The notes below the pieces were generated by a model. It was not told the origin of the DNA. It saw only the letters and a list, made by a program, of their open reading frames with translations, and did not search any database. Both the position numbers and the translations under genes were made by a program. This document shows, in pieces, positions 45,161-54,472 of a stretch of DNA of 64,000 nt (position 1 is the first letter of the stretch; each line of letters opens with the position of its first letter). Source of the stretch: JAKVCB01 sp965243695 (GTDB taxonomy: Bacteria; Planctomycetota; Planctomycetia; Pirellulales; Lacipirellulaceae); assembly GCA_965243695.1 (NCBI GenBank), contig CBDEWC010000039.1:310001-374000 (forward strand). Direction: 5' to 3'.

Positions 45161-46474
45161 ATGAGATTCGTTCAATCGATGGTACTGGCCGTATGCGGGG
45201 CGTTGGTCTCGGCCAACTGCTGCAATTGCAGCCTGGCTCAAGAACTGGCTCAGAAAGAGACCAGCACCATTTCGCAGCAGCCGCTTCCGACGGGCATTTT
45301 TCAATCGGTGGGGATCGTCAGCAACCGAGGCGGGATTGTCGAACTCAACGATGGCTCACTGATATTGGCCCGGGGGGACTACTACCGGATTTCTACCGAC
45401 CGAGCGCGGACCTGGGGAAAAGAACAGCCGTTGAATTGCCCCATTGGGGCGATGGGGTTAATCCGTCTGCAGTCGGGTGAACTGGCCATCTATGGTGATA
45501 AAGAGGATGGGGCCTGTTATTTTGCTGCGTCCAACGACCAGGGGAACTCCTGGTCAGAACCGACACAGATCACTGCATATCCCGACTTCCACCCAATGAA
45601 CCATTCGATGATCCAGCTGGCCAGTGGGCGGTTGCTACTGACTGGATATTGGTCCGGTTTGTATAGCTGGAAGAAGATCGATGGCCAGTTGCAGAGCGTC
45701 CACCCCGAGCTTGGGTATTTAGAGGTCAGTGCGTATGGACTGTGGCGGGGTCAGAAACACCAGGTCGAAGGACACGGTCACCTGCCAGAGATGGGCATTA
45801 GCCTCGTTTTCCGCTCGGACGACCAGGGGCAAACCTGGCAAAAGCACCCTGGTGGGTTGATGGGGTGGTTTGATTTCCAGGGAAAACCAAATGGCAATTG
45901 TGGCCAGACATCGTGCTTTGAGCCGACCATGGCCGAAACGAAAGATGGCAATGTGTTGTTGTTGGCCCGCTCAACCGTGGGACGGTTGGTTCAAAGTTTT
46001 AGTACCGACGGCGGCGAGCACTGGTCTGCAGTGGTGCCGTCGGAGCTGCCCAGTTCGGAATCTCCCGCCCTCGTAGTTACGCTGCCCAAGACCGGAGACC
46101 TACTGGTCGTGTGGAACCAGATATCTCGCGAGGAGATTCGACGCGGGTATCGGCGGGGCCGCTTGTCGTCGGCAATTTCGACCGACGGCGGGCACAGCTG
46201 GGGGCACTTCAAAACGATCGAGCGGAGTGTGGGCCTGGAGGATCGCGACCGCTTGCCGGCGGAGTTTCCGGTCAAGATGGTGCGGGCACGCGACTGGGTC
46301 GGTCCGTTGCCGGACAAGTGGGCCTACTTCCACTATCCGAATCTGGATGTTGTGGGCGACCAGGTGATTCTCCGCTATAGTCGTGGCAGTCCGTGGCTCG
46401 GCATTGCCGAGCAAAACCTATCCACGCAACAGTCCATGATGCGAGTCTATCCGACAACATGGTTTTACGAATGA
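45161..46474 (+). CDS. Secreted sialidase-like (Asp-box) protein, copy 2
   Basis: The ATG at 45161 gives a 437-aa protein with a signal peptide (FVQSMVLAVCGALVSANC); a GTG at 45149 with GGAGG 8 nt upstream is an equally good start. It is closely similar to the copy at 40307-41596 along its whole length, with changes mostly at third codon positions. The first Asp box is degraded (STDRARTW), while SNDQGNSW, SDDQGQTW, STDGGEHW and STDGGHSW are intact. Its stop overlaps the start of a lipoprotein gene (ATGA), and a DUF1559 gene follows. This suggests an operon for an exported enzyme and its surface machinery. Confidence 0.86.
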   Translation: MRFVQSMVLAVCGALVSANCCNCSLAQELAQKETSTISQQPLPTGIFQSVGIVSNRGGIVELNDGSLILARGDYYRISTDRARTWGKEQPLNCPIGAMGLIRLQSGELAIYGDKEDGACYFAASNDQGNSWSEPTQITAYPDFHPMNHSMIQLASGRLLLTGYWSGLYSWKKIDGQLQSVHPELGYLEVSAYGLWRGQKHQVEGHGHLPEMGISLVFRSDDQGQTWQKHPGGLMGWFDFQGKPNGNCGQTSCFEPTMAETKDGNVLLLARSTVGRLVQSFSTDGGEHWSAVVPSELPSSESPALVVTLPKTGDLLVVWNQISREEIRRGYRRGRLSSAISTDGGHSWGHFKTIERSVGLEDRDRLPAEFPVKMVRARDWVGPLPDKWAYFHYPNLDVVGDQVILRYSRGSPWLGIAEQNLSTQQSMMRVYPTTWFYE

Positions 46475-46495
46475 AATGGGTTTTACGAATGAAAT
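46461..46495. repeat. 18-bp duplication of the sialidase stop/lipoprotein start junction
   Basis: GGTTTTACGAATGAAAT occurs at 46461-46477 and 46479-46495. The first copy contains the ATGA where the sialidase stop and the lipoprotein start overlap. The second copy gives an identical in-frame ATG 18 bp later. Confidence 0.93.
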
Positions 46496-46938
46496 GGAAC
46501 TGGCTTCAAGCGGCCCGTGTGCTAGGCCTTGGTTGTTGCGTGGCCGTGTGGGGGTGTCACCACGATGGCCGGCAATCGCTAGAGGGAACCGTCACGCTGG
46601 ATGGTCAACCATTGCCGGCCGGCGACATCACGTTTTTCCCGGTGCCAGGGACGCCTGGTCCAACTGCCGGAGGCAAGATCGTTGAGGGGTGTTTTTCAAT
46701 TTCCGCCAAAGGGGGCACGATGGCAGGAACCTTTCGTGTGCAGATTACCGCCAGCCGCAAGACCGGCAAGCAAGTTTTCGATGCGACGGCGCAAATGATG
46801 GATCCGAACGCAAAAAATGGAATGATCGACCAGTACGAACAATACATACCTCCCCAGTACAACCAGCAAAGTGAGTTAACGGCCGACGTGGTCCAGGGCG
46901 GTAAGAATGTATTTAACTTTCCGCTACGGCTGAAATAG
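46471..46938 (+). CDS. Small lipoprotein, carboxypeptidase-regulatory-like
   Basis: Two starts are equally credible: ATG 46471, overlapping the sialidase stop as ATGA, or the duplicated ATG 46489. A signal sequence ends in a lipobox (VAVWGC). The mature part of about 120 aa opens with LEGTVTLDGQPLPAGDITFFP, the pattern of a small beta-sandwich (carboxypeptidase regulatory-like or transthyretin-like). It is abundant in planctomycete lipoproteins encoded beside DUF1559 genes. The function is unknown; surface display next to the secreted enzyme is inferred. Confidence 0.8.
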   Translation: MKWVLRMKWNWLQAARVLGLGCCVAVWGCHHDGRQSLEGTVTLDGQPLPAGDITFFPVPGTPGPTAGGKIVEGCFSISAKGGTMAGTFRVQITASRKTGKQVFDATAQMMDPNAKNGMIDQYEQYIPPQYNQQSELTADVVQGGKNVFNFPLRLK

Positions 46939-47040
46939 CCAAAAAACGATTTTCCACCTGGCTTCTATGGTAGAATTAGTAGAGCAACTTCCCAGGCCGA
47001 CAAAACCTAGATCAGCAAAAATTGTCTTGTAGCACCCGTC

Positions 47041-48132
47041 ATGCGATGCCACCAACAGAAGTATCTACGGCACGGTTTTACGCTTGTCGAGCTTTTGGTG
47101 GTGATCGCCATCATTGGGATTCTCATTGCCCTGTTGCTGCCTGCGGTTCAGGCAGCCCGTGAAGCGGCGCGGCGGACGCAGTGTGCCAATCATCTCAAGC
47201 AGGTTGGCCTGACCGTACTCTTGTTTGAACATCACAACGGGCAATTGCCTCCGGGGGCTATTTACTCCGAGGAACGACCAGGAAGATTTGGCGGGACCTT
47301 CATTGTCAGGCAGAATTACTCTCTGTTTCTGCCGATCATGCCGTTCATTGAGGAAGCTTCGCTCAGTGATCAATTTGAACTGTTGACACAACACGGAGTT
47401 TATGACAACGAGGATATTACCAGGGTCCAGCCTGTGATTTATGTTTGTCCCAGCGACGACTCGCAGGGCCGCGTGTGGGGAGCTCACGACAACGGCGGAA
47501 GGTATGCCCGCTCCAATTATGCCGGTTGCTTTGGGAGTACGACGCAAGCCCCTACCGCCCTCTCGTCGCGACACTACTGCAACACGCAACCGCTGGATGC
47601 CAATTATGACGCCCAAGATATGGAAACCGACGGGGTGTTCCGCATTCAGGGAAGTCTTCACGGACGCAAGCTCAAAACCATCACCGATGGCACGTCACAT
47701 ACCGCAATGCTCAGCGAGGTTCTGGCTGGCCAGGTGGATGTCTTTCCGGGAGGGTCCGAGCCGGGTGCCCGGGGTGACTTGCGCGGTACGTGGGCCCACA
47801 TGTGGATGGGCACGGCCTCCTACACACACTGCCTCACGCCCAACGCCAGCGCCGGCGATGCAATCCCAGCAGTTTGGTGCATTCATCGGCCTGAGCATGG
47901 AATGCCATGCAGTTCTCAACGTATGCCATGCGATAATCCTCAAGCCCCAAAGGATGCAGCATTGTCTGAGTGCCCCCATGGCCAGGAATACGCAGCCGCC
48001 CGCAGCCGTCATCCAGGTGGCGTGAACGTTGCGTTCGTGGATGGCCATGTCAAATTCCAACAAGACATCACCGATGTCTTGTTGTGGAGAGCACTTGCAA
48101 CCTATGCCGGGGACGAGGTTCAGAGCGAGTAA
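47041..48132 (+). CDS. DUF1559 pseudopilin-like protein
   Basis: This 363-aa protein begins with a type IV prepilin signal: short basic leader, G-FTLVELLVVIAIIGILIALL, Glu5 of the mature form, then LPAVQAAREAARR. The DUF1559 body follows and closes with HPGGVNVAFVDGHVKF, the family's C-terminal 'DGhv.f' motif. Planctomycetes encode dozens of these, often next to small lipoproteins and secreted enzymes. They are thought to be surface pseudopilins, possibly for polymer capture, but the role is unproven. It follows the lipoprotein gene by 102 bp. Confidence 0.92.
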   Translation: MRCHQQKYLRHGFTLVELLVVIAIIGILIALLLPAVQAAREAARRTQCANHLKQVGLTVLLFEHHNGQLPPGAIYSEERPGRFGGTFIVRQNYSLFLPIMPFIEEASLSDQFELLTQHGVYDNEDITRVQPVIYVCPSDDSQGRVWGAHDNGGRYARSNYAGCFGSTTQAPTALSSRHYCNTQPLDANYDAQDMETDGVFRIQGSLHGRKLKTITDGTSHTAMLSEVLAGQVDVFPGGSEPGARGDLRGTWAHMWMGTASYTHCLTPNASAGDAIPAVWCIHRPEHGMPCSSQRMPCDNPQAPKDAALSECPHGQEYAAARSRHPGGVNVAFVDGHVKFQQDITDVLLWRALATYAGDEVQSE

Positions 48133-48306
48133 GCTTCCAATTCTTTCCTGGGCGAGCTCCCCACAAATTGCGATTCCCTGCAGCAAGAGGGTTTTCCTAC
48201 GACCATCGGTCAAGTCGGAGAAAACAACGGGGTAACTTTCGTTGGCGACCGACCGCTCGACTGGCTTTGCGACGACGCTCCAGCCTGTTTGAGAACTCTC
48301 TGTTAC

Positions 48307-48351
48307 ACGCGCAGATGCCGGACGCGCAGATGGCGGACGCGCAGATGGCGG
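48307..48351. repeat. 15-bp tandem repeat, three copies
   Basis: ACGCGCAGATGSCGG is present three times without gaps, the first copy with C and the other two with G at one site. It lies 6 bp beyond the stop of the minus-strand 1371-codon ORF. Confidence 0.94.
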
Positions 48352-48356
48352 GATTT

Positions 48357-51300
48357 TTATTTTTGAACCCGGCCGACTCGTGCCAAGCTTCCCGCCAGCA
48401 TGATGCCCAGCAGTAACGCCAGCGCGGTGGGTTCGGGAACGGCCGTACCAGCGCCGCTGCCGGAGGCCGTGATACCAAAATTGGCCTTCCAAATGGCGTA
48501 GTCGGCCAGGGTGTACTTGGTACCCAGTCCGTCTCGCCATAGGGTGTAATCGGCCGCGTCAACCATCCCATCAGCGTTGTAGTCACCTGGGCCAATCGTG
48601 GGCACATCGCCGGAAACGAAGGTTCCCCCATTGTTGTATTTGAACAAATCGCCCGTGCCACCCTCGAGGACCAGGTCGAGGTGATACCGCGATCCACCGT
48701 CAGGGATGAGGTTGACGGTTTCAACCAGGCCCGTATCGCGGCTGAGCCGCTGCAGGTTAAAGATACTGGTGCCACTGAAATCAAAATCAAGGCGGATTTT
48801 CTGGCTGGTCGCTGCCACCGTGCCGCTGGAATCGGGGTCGCTCAGCCCGTTGAGGACCATGAAGTACGTGTCGTCCTCGAAGCCGGAATTGGTGAATGCT
48901 GGATGCAACGGTTTGTAGTAGCCGATCACCACGTCCCCCTCGTAGCCACTGTTTTTTGAGCCGAGGTTCGTTGCGGTAATGTCAGTGATATAAGGGTCTG
49001 CATCGGCATTCCAGGTCACCACGCCCTCGGGTACCGGGTTGGTCAGGCCTCCTGGGTGCCGGCCCATTTGCAGTCGTACGTCGGTGCTTAGCAGGCGAAC
49101 GAGCGCCGGGCCCAGGTTCAGGCTTTGCCGGTTGGTTTCGGCAACTTGATAGAAGAGCGACGTGGGATTGTCGGTGCCAGCGCCAGAAAACATCACCGCT
49201 TGCAGTCCGCCGCCGGGTACCGAATCGTAGAAGAAACTGTCGACCACCTTGAACCCGAATGCCCAGGCCGCAAAATCCTGGAGTCGGGCTTCGGAGTCGG
49301 AGACGGTGTGTCCGCTACGGAAGAATTTTTGGGTAAAGACCCCATTAGGAATCGGGCGGCTACCCGTGCCATCGTTGCCAGCCAGGCCCGCCTCGCGAAA
49401 CAGGGAGAGGTTTTCATAGAGCAGCCATGGGCTGCCACCAACATTCGCCAAGGCGCTGTAAAAGGGATAGGATTGATTCATAATCAGGTCAGGTTTCGCC
49501 TGCTGCATAAAGTTCCGCATTTCAATCACCGACATGCCGACATCCGTGTTGAGCAAAATATTGGGATACTTTTCGTGCAGGAACGAAAATATTTCCGCCG
49601 TGTAAGTGATCTCATCGGGATCGGTCAGATCCTGTTCGTCCCGGATTTGGTAACGAATCATGTCCGACACATGCGCCATTTCATGATCGAACAGGTCGTG
49701 GTCGAGATAAAACTCCTGATGGTGCATGCTGCGACCCCAGGGCACACCCTGTAGACCTGCGGGGAGTTCGCCAAAGGTTGGATACGGCTGGTATTGCAAG
49801 TCAATCGTGGTGAAATTCGACTGGTTCCAACGGTCCAGGTCGAACCCGTTTTGAACAGGATGGGCCAGGGCTTGCAGTTGCAGGCCACGTTCCACAAGGA
49901 CCCGGTGACCGCGGTCCAAAACCTGCGCCGGTGCGGCTGAGGTTGCGATCAAGAAAACCAGTGCTGGTAAGGTAAACGCCCACCGATAACCAGCCACACC
50001 CACGGGTACTGTTTTGCGAGGTTGCCATCGGTGGCGATCGGTAAGTGTGGTTTGCCCACGGCAGGCAGGACTCGTGCTGTCCCGACGTCGGACCAAAGTC
50101 AATCCAAACAGCATCGCGGTCAGCAGCGCCGCAGAGGCCGGCTCCGGGATGGTGGAACTCAACGTACTAAGCACATTCTGCCCAGTTTCCAACCGCCAAA
50201 GGGAGTACTGGGTATCCGATCCGGTTTCTGGACTTAATCCGCTACCGTCGGCGCCGCCAATGCGGCCAATGATGAATTCCCATTCGGCAGTGGTCGTAAA
50301 CGCACTGCGGGCGATCGGTCCAACTTCACGCACCCCATCGACGTACAACGAGATCATGTCATCGGTATGGTCGGTATTTCCGGCAGCGTCCAGGACGATT
50401 TGGTACGTGTGGAACCCGCTGCGGGGATCGACCGTGCCGAGTTGGAGATAGTTGGCCACCGGCAGGTCAGCCTGACTGTAATAGGCCCCGGCGCCTTCGC
50501 TACCATAATCACCGCCGTCGAATAATTGAATCCCAAAGGAATTATGGCCATCGGCGACATAGATGGCCGATTCATTACCCCGGTCTGCCGCGTTCAGCTT
50601 GGCGGTTACCGTGACGGTCCACCCAGCCGGATCGTCAAACGCGGCCGGCAATCCATCAGGATCAGGATGCGTGTTCCCGGTAACCCGGTAGAATCCAGAG
50701 TTGGCGGTATCGACCATTTGCCAGTTTGCCGGCATGCCCGCGCCGACACTGCCACCAGGGTTGGTATTGCCGTCACTCCAACCCTCAGAAATCGGATTCG
50801 TACTTCCGATGTGTTCGATAAAGACTTCAGTTGGCCCGGTTTCCACCACCGAGATCGTGCCATCGACAAACAGTTGGGAAGTATCCCACCGCATGTTTGC
50901 TCCGGGTGAACCGGTGATGACATCAAAAGCACCACGGGCCGAGGCGAAGTTGAAAATGTCGAACGTGTCACCCGGGCTGGGAGTGAAACCCATCGAGATC
51001 TCCAGCGACCCATCAAGAATATCCAAATTGCCAGTCACGTCGAGCACGTCGTGCTGCGTGCCAGGAGTGAGGCCATTAATATCGATCTGCAGCTTAGGTG
51101 TATAAATCGGGAGATCGCGTCCGGTGGACCCCTGCGAGTAGTGGCCCGAGACCTTCAGGGCACCAGGGTTTCCAGAGCCAGGGTTGACGGTACTGCCGAT
51201 GTTGGTCAGATATCCGTCAACCGTACCGTTCCCCCCCAAGGTACCCCGGTTCACGACAATCCCACCCCCAACGGGGCTACTGGCTCTCGGCAAGGTGCCG

Positions 51301-52472
51301 TTGACGACCATCGTGCCGTTGCCCAGCTTCGTCATAAACTTGTTGTTCAGCTTCAGCCCGTTGTCAAACGTCAGGCTGCTGCCGGTCGCCACGTTTGCAA
51401 TCGTACTGGAAGCGAGGTTCACCGCTGCGTCGAGTTCATGCGCCCCTTCGCTCACGTCGATTCTGGCATTGGTGTGTGCGCGGGCCTCTAGTTCCACACT
51501 GCTCGGGCCAGCGATCGTGTAGGTGTGAGGGCTTTCGAAATCGAGTCTTCGGACCGTCACTGGAGAAGTGACCGATACCGTCTGCGGGCTGCTAATCGCC
51601 GATGCAAACCGGGCAATCGACGTTTTTGTGTTTGGAGCCACCGGGGTGGCGGTCAGATCGTTGCGCGGGGTCCAGTTGTACGGACTGTTCCAACTACTCG
51701 AGCTATTTTTGTTCCATTCTAAATCAAGGACCAGCTTCTCCAGAACAATGTTATCGACCGACAAAGAGGGATTGTCGCGCTGGACGATACTGATCACGTT
51801 GGGAGTCAATTCGGCGCCCAATTCATGCGGATGCTTCCACTGGGTCAGTGGCGTCGCCATGGTTTCTGTGGAGCCGCTGGCGTCGGTCAGGCTGCCCATA
51901 ATGGTGAGCGTGCTCAAGTCGATTTCAATCACTCCCCGAACCACCTGGTCCCGCGGATTGTTTTTGAATCGCATAATGTTTGGGGCACCAACTCCCCTGG
52001 CATCGAACAGCCACTGGCCGGTATCCATATAGAAAAAAGCGCCTGAACGATTGTCGGGCAGCTCAGAGGGGCTCATGTTCCGATTTCCCACACCGAAGGC
52101 ATTGTCAGTGGTATACAACCCGGCATGGAGGTCTGCAGTCAGCCGGAATCCATCACCGCTGGGCGCGGCGATCGGCTTCGTATAAATTCCCATCGCACTG
52201 ACAGGATGCCAGGTACCATCGACTCCCATCCCATCTCCAATCGGGCTGCCAACCGATACCCGCGAGATGGGATTAGAAATGATGGCCTCGCGGATCCAGG
52301 AATAGGGATAGCTCTGAAGTGTCTGGCCGTTGCTTCCTCCCTCGAAATCCTCAGAGAACAAGACCTGTGCACTCACCGGGGCACCTACCCCTAAGAACAG
52401 GACACTTGCCCCTAAGAACATGACACTTGCCAAAAAGATTGGTAGAGTGAGTTTAGGCATCCGGAAATCCAA
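48357..52472 (-). CDS. 1371-aa ORF joining two secreted PEP-CTERM proteins
   Basis: Residues 1-36 are a signal peptide with a duplicated ASV(M/L)FLG unit. Residues 37-540 are beta-rich with an autotransporter-associated repeat (RGTLGGNGTVDG). Residues 545-770 are the jelly-roll module shared with two neighbours, and a first PEP-CTERM ends with RRR at 795-797. After 26 linker codons a second signal peptide follows (WAFTLPALVFLIATSAAPAQ, 836-855), then a glycosidase-like region (DVGMSVIEMRNFMQQAKPDL). A dockerin-like segment (GDYNADGMVDAADYTLW) and a second PEP-CTERM (AVPEPTALALLLG) close it. GTG at 50003 could start the second half as its own gene. Confidence 0.8.
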   Translation of the reverse strand: MDFRMPKLTLPIFLASVMFLGASVLFLGVGAPVSAQVLFSEDFEGGSNGQTLQSYPYSWIREAIISNPISRVSVGSPIGDGMGVDGTWHPVSAMGIYTKPIAAPSGDGFRLTADLHAGLYTTDNAFGVGNRNMSPSELPDNRSGAFFYMDTGQWLFDARGVGAPNIMRFKNNPRDQVVRGVIEIDLSTLTIMGSLTDASGSTETMATPLTQWKHPHELGAELTPNVISIVQRDNPSLSVDNIVLEKLVLDLEWNKNSSSSWNSPYNWTPRNDLTATPVAPNTKTSIARFASAISSPQTVSVTSPVTVRRLDFESPHTYTIAGPSSVELEARAHTNARIDVSEGAHELDAAVNLASSTIANVATGSSLTFDNGLKLNNKFMTKLGNGTMVVNGTLPRASSPVGGGIVVNRGTLGGNGTVDGYLTNIGSTVNPGSGNPGALKVSGHYSQGSTGRDLPIYTPKLQIDINGLTPGTQHDVLDVTGNLDILDGSLEISMGFTPSPGDTFDIFNFASARGAFDVITGSPGANMRWDTSQLFVDGTISVVETGPTEVFIEHIGSTNPISEGWSDGNTNPGGSVGAGMPANWQMVDTANSGFYRVTGNTHPDPDGLPAAFDDPAGWTVTVTAKLNAADRGNESAIYVADGHNSFGIQLFDGGDYGSEGAGAYYSQADLPVANYLQLGTVDPRSGFHTYQIVLDAAGNTDHTDDMISLYVDGVREVGPIARSAFTTTAEWEFIIGRIGGADGSGLSPETGSDTQYSLWRLETGQNVLSTLSSTIPEPASAALLTAMLFGLTLVRRRDSTSPACRGQTTLTDRHRWQPRKTVPVGVAGYRWAFTLPALVFLIATSAAPAQVLDRGHRVLVERGLQLQALAHPVQNGFDLDRWNQSNFTTIDLQYQPYPTFGELPAGLQGVPWGRSMHHQEFYLDHDLFDHEMAHVSDMIRYQIRDEQDLTDPDEITYTAEIFSFLHEKYPNILLNTDVGMSVIEMRNFMQQAKPDLIMNQSYPFYSALANVGGSPWLLYENLSLFREAGLAGNDGTGSRPIPNGVFTQKFFRSGHTVSDSEARLQDFAAWAFGFKVVDSFFYDSVPGGGLQAVMFSGAGTDNPTSLFYQVAETNRQSLNLGPALVRLLSTDVRLQMGRHPGGLTNPVPEGVVTWNADADPYITDITATNLGSKNSGYEGDVVIGYYKPLHPAFTNSGFEDDTYFMVLNGLSDPDSSGTVAATSQKIRLDFDFSGTSIFNLQRLSRDTGLVETVNLIPDGGSRYHLDLVLEGGTGDLFKYNNGGTFVSGDVPTIGPGDYNADGMVDAADYTLWRDGLGTKYTLADYAIWKANFGITASGSGAGTAVPEPTALALLLGIMLAGSLARVGRVQK
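52388..52429. repeat. 21-bp in-frame duplication in a signal peptide
   Basis: CCCCTAAGAACAGGACACTTG and a copy with one change (52409-52429) lie in the signal-peptide coding part of the 1371-codon ORF. They encode ASVMFLG-ASVLFLG, lengthening the hydrophobic core by seven residues. Confidence 0.94.
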
Positions 52473-52885
52473 GTCTTTCGTTGGTACGAGAAACGCTGCG
52501 GTTAGCCACCGAATGGGCTTATGGAGGGGGCGGTCGGAGGGATGGGCCCCAACACGGAGGCACGAATCTCCATGGCAATGTGTAAGATATTGGACCTGTT
52601 TGGTTTACCCTGGCTGGATCAGGTTTACCCCTGCTGGTATCAACTTTACCGATTATAATCGAAACGCCGCAATTTTTCCAGAAAAAACCGCAGCTTCTGA
52701 GATCGAATTCGCAGATCCAGAGGGTGCGGCCAGGGCCGATTGTGGGAGATACCCTCGCCAGGGGTGGGGGGATACAAAAATGGGTCGGTACGATGAGGGG
52801 CGTTATGGTGATGGTAGATTTGCGGTGAGCCTTCAAGATGCTGGAAGTGTATTCGAAACATCAAGAGATCCGAGGAAAGTGAACG
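52473..52885. other. Divergent spacer between the 1371-codon ORF and GH-like gene
   Basis: No gene is supported. An imperfect direct repeat GGTTTACCC(C)TG-CTGG occurs near 52600-52640, and a TATAAT lies at 52654-52659. The latter could be a -10 box for the plus-strand gene, without a clear -35. Confidence 0.5.
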
Positions 52886-54472
52886 ATGACTCAGTTTAAG
52901 CGCAATGGGTCTTTGACCTGTACCACGATCGGGATCAGCTTGATTTGCTGCCTCTGTTCGGTGGCGATCGCAGAACCTCCTAAGGACGACACCAGCCGAG
53001 GGCGGGTGATCTACAATTTGGACTGCACTGAATACTTCAGGAGTACATTCGGACCCAACGTACCAGAGACGATCGACAAGTTTGTCGAAGATCACGCCAC
53101 AGCTGGCATCACCGAACTGTGGATCAACGTCAACGCCCAGCGCACCAATTATCGTAGTGACGTGTGGGAGGCCTGGTGGGATGGGTACGATCCTTCGGCC
53201 GGCACCGACCAGCCGTTTTTCTCAGGAATTGCTCCAGGGCGAATTGCCGGACCACTTGCCAACGACTCCCAGATGTTTATCAACATGTGGGAGTTGCATG
53301 AACAAGGTTGCGACTATCCCAAACGGATGCTCGAAAGTGCACGCCGTAATGGCATCGGGGCATGGATCTCCCTCCGCATGAACGACGGTCACACCCCGGA
53401 GCGGCCCGATCATCCCTGCCATAGCACAATCTGGAAAGCGAATCCCCAGTGGCGATTGACTTCCGGCTACGGCCTGGACTACGAGCAACCGGAAGTGCGC
53501 CAGCACTACCTGAAGCTGGTGCGTGAAGTATGTAACCGCTATGACATCGATGGGCTGGAACTGGACTTTCAGCGTTTTTGGCTTTATTTCCGACCTGGCC
53601 GGGAGCACGATGGCAACAAGCTGATGCTCAAGTTCGTGGAACAGGCACGGGCAGCCACACAAGAAGCGGAGCAGCGGTTGGGACACCCGGTTGAGTTGGC
53701 GGTTCGCGTACCGGGCAACCCGTGGACGGCCCGTCGGCACGGACTCGATGCGGTCGCCTGGGCACGCGCGGGGTTGGTCGACCTGGTTGTGGCAGGCTCT
53801 TTTTGGTTTTCCACCAACAGCGATATTCCGGTCGAAACCTGGCAGGGATTGCTCAAGGAGACTGACGTCGAGGTGGCCGTGCACCTGGAAGATGGTATCA
53901 ACTCAGGCGCCAGTGGCCGTCGCACGATGACCCACGAGGAGATGCGGGGGATCTTGGTGGGCGCCTTGCACCGTGGTGCCGATGGAGTTTACTTCTTCAA
54001 CTTGTTTACAGGACCGTACCAGCGCTGGCCACGAGAGGATCACCATCGGTTGCTCCGAGACGCCGGCTCCTATGCTGCCCTTTGCGCGGCGCCACGTCGA
54101 CACGCGCTGTCAATCACCCACCCGTGGTCGGTGGGGGAATCGGTCCAGGATTCGCAGTTGCCTTACACGGGCAAACATGGAATTTTCCGTCTCTATACCG
54201 GTCCAAAACCATCAGGCGGTCAGCAGGCCCAGGTAGAACTGGCGGTGCCCGACAATCAACAGCTGGAAGTCCGGCTCAATGGCATTCGTTGCCCCGGATC
54301 GACCACTGCCGAGCCCGAACACATCAAGGCCTCTGGCTGGGAAGGGGCCGGTTTGGGATCGCGCCAGGTGTTTGCTGTGCCGCCAGAGGCGATGAGCGAA
54401 GGCTACAATCTGGTTGAAGCAATCGCACCGCAGGACATTACGATCAAGTGGGTCGAGATTTCTGTGAAATAA
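52886..54472 (+). CDS. Secreted glycosidase-like TIM-barrel protein (GHL10-like)
   Basis: The 528-aa protein has a signal peptide (ISLICCLCSVAIA). Its barrel features include TIDKFVEDHATAGITELWIN, RNGIGAWISLRMND, RYDIDGLELDFQRF (a likely active-site or ligand-binding strand), ELAVRVPGNPWTARRHGLDA and GALHRGADGVYFFNLF. These resemble GHL10/glycosyl-hydrolase-like TIM barrels; catalytic acids are not certain. The C-terminal 120 residues form a beta-sandwich (EVRLNGIRCPG), common in carbohydrate-active proteins. No sorting signal is present, so it is probably periplasmic or released. Confidence 0.78.
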   Translation: MTQFKRNGSLTCTTIGISLICCLCSVAIAEPPKDDTSRGRVIYNLDCTEYFRSTFGPNVPETIDKFVEDHATAGITELWINVNAQRTNYRSDVWEAWWDGYDPSAGTDQPFFSGIAPGRIAGPLANDSQMFINMWELHEQGCDYPKRMLESARRNGIGAWISLRMNDGHTPERPDHPCHSTIWKANPQWRLTSGYGLDYEQPEVRQHYLKLVREVCNRYDIDGLELDFQRFWLYFRPGREHDGNKLMLKFVEQARAATQEAEQRLGHPVELAVRVPGNPWTARRHGLDAVAWARAGLVDLVVAGSFWFSTNSDIPVETWQGLLKETDVEVAVHLEDGINSGASGRRTMTHEEMRGILVGALHRGADGVYFFNLFTGPYQRWPREDHHRLLRDAGSYAALCAAPRRHALSITHPWSVGESVQDSQLPYTGKHGIFRLYTGPKPSGGQQAQVELAVPDNQQLEVRLNGIRCPGSTTAEPEHIKASGWEGAGLGSRQVFAVPPEAMSEGYNLVEAIAPQDITIKWVEISVK

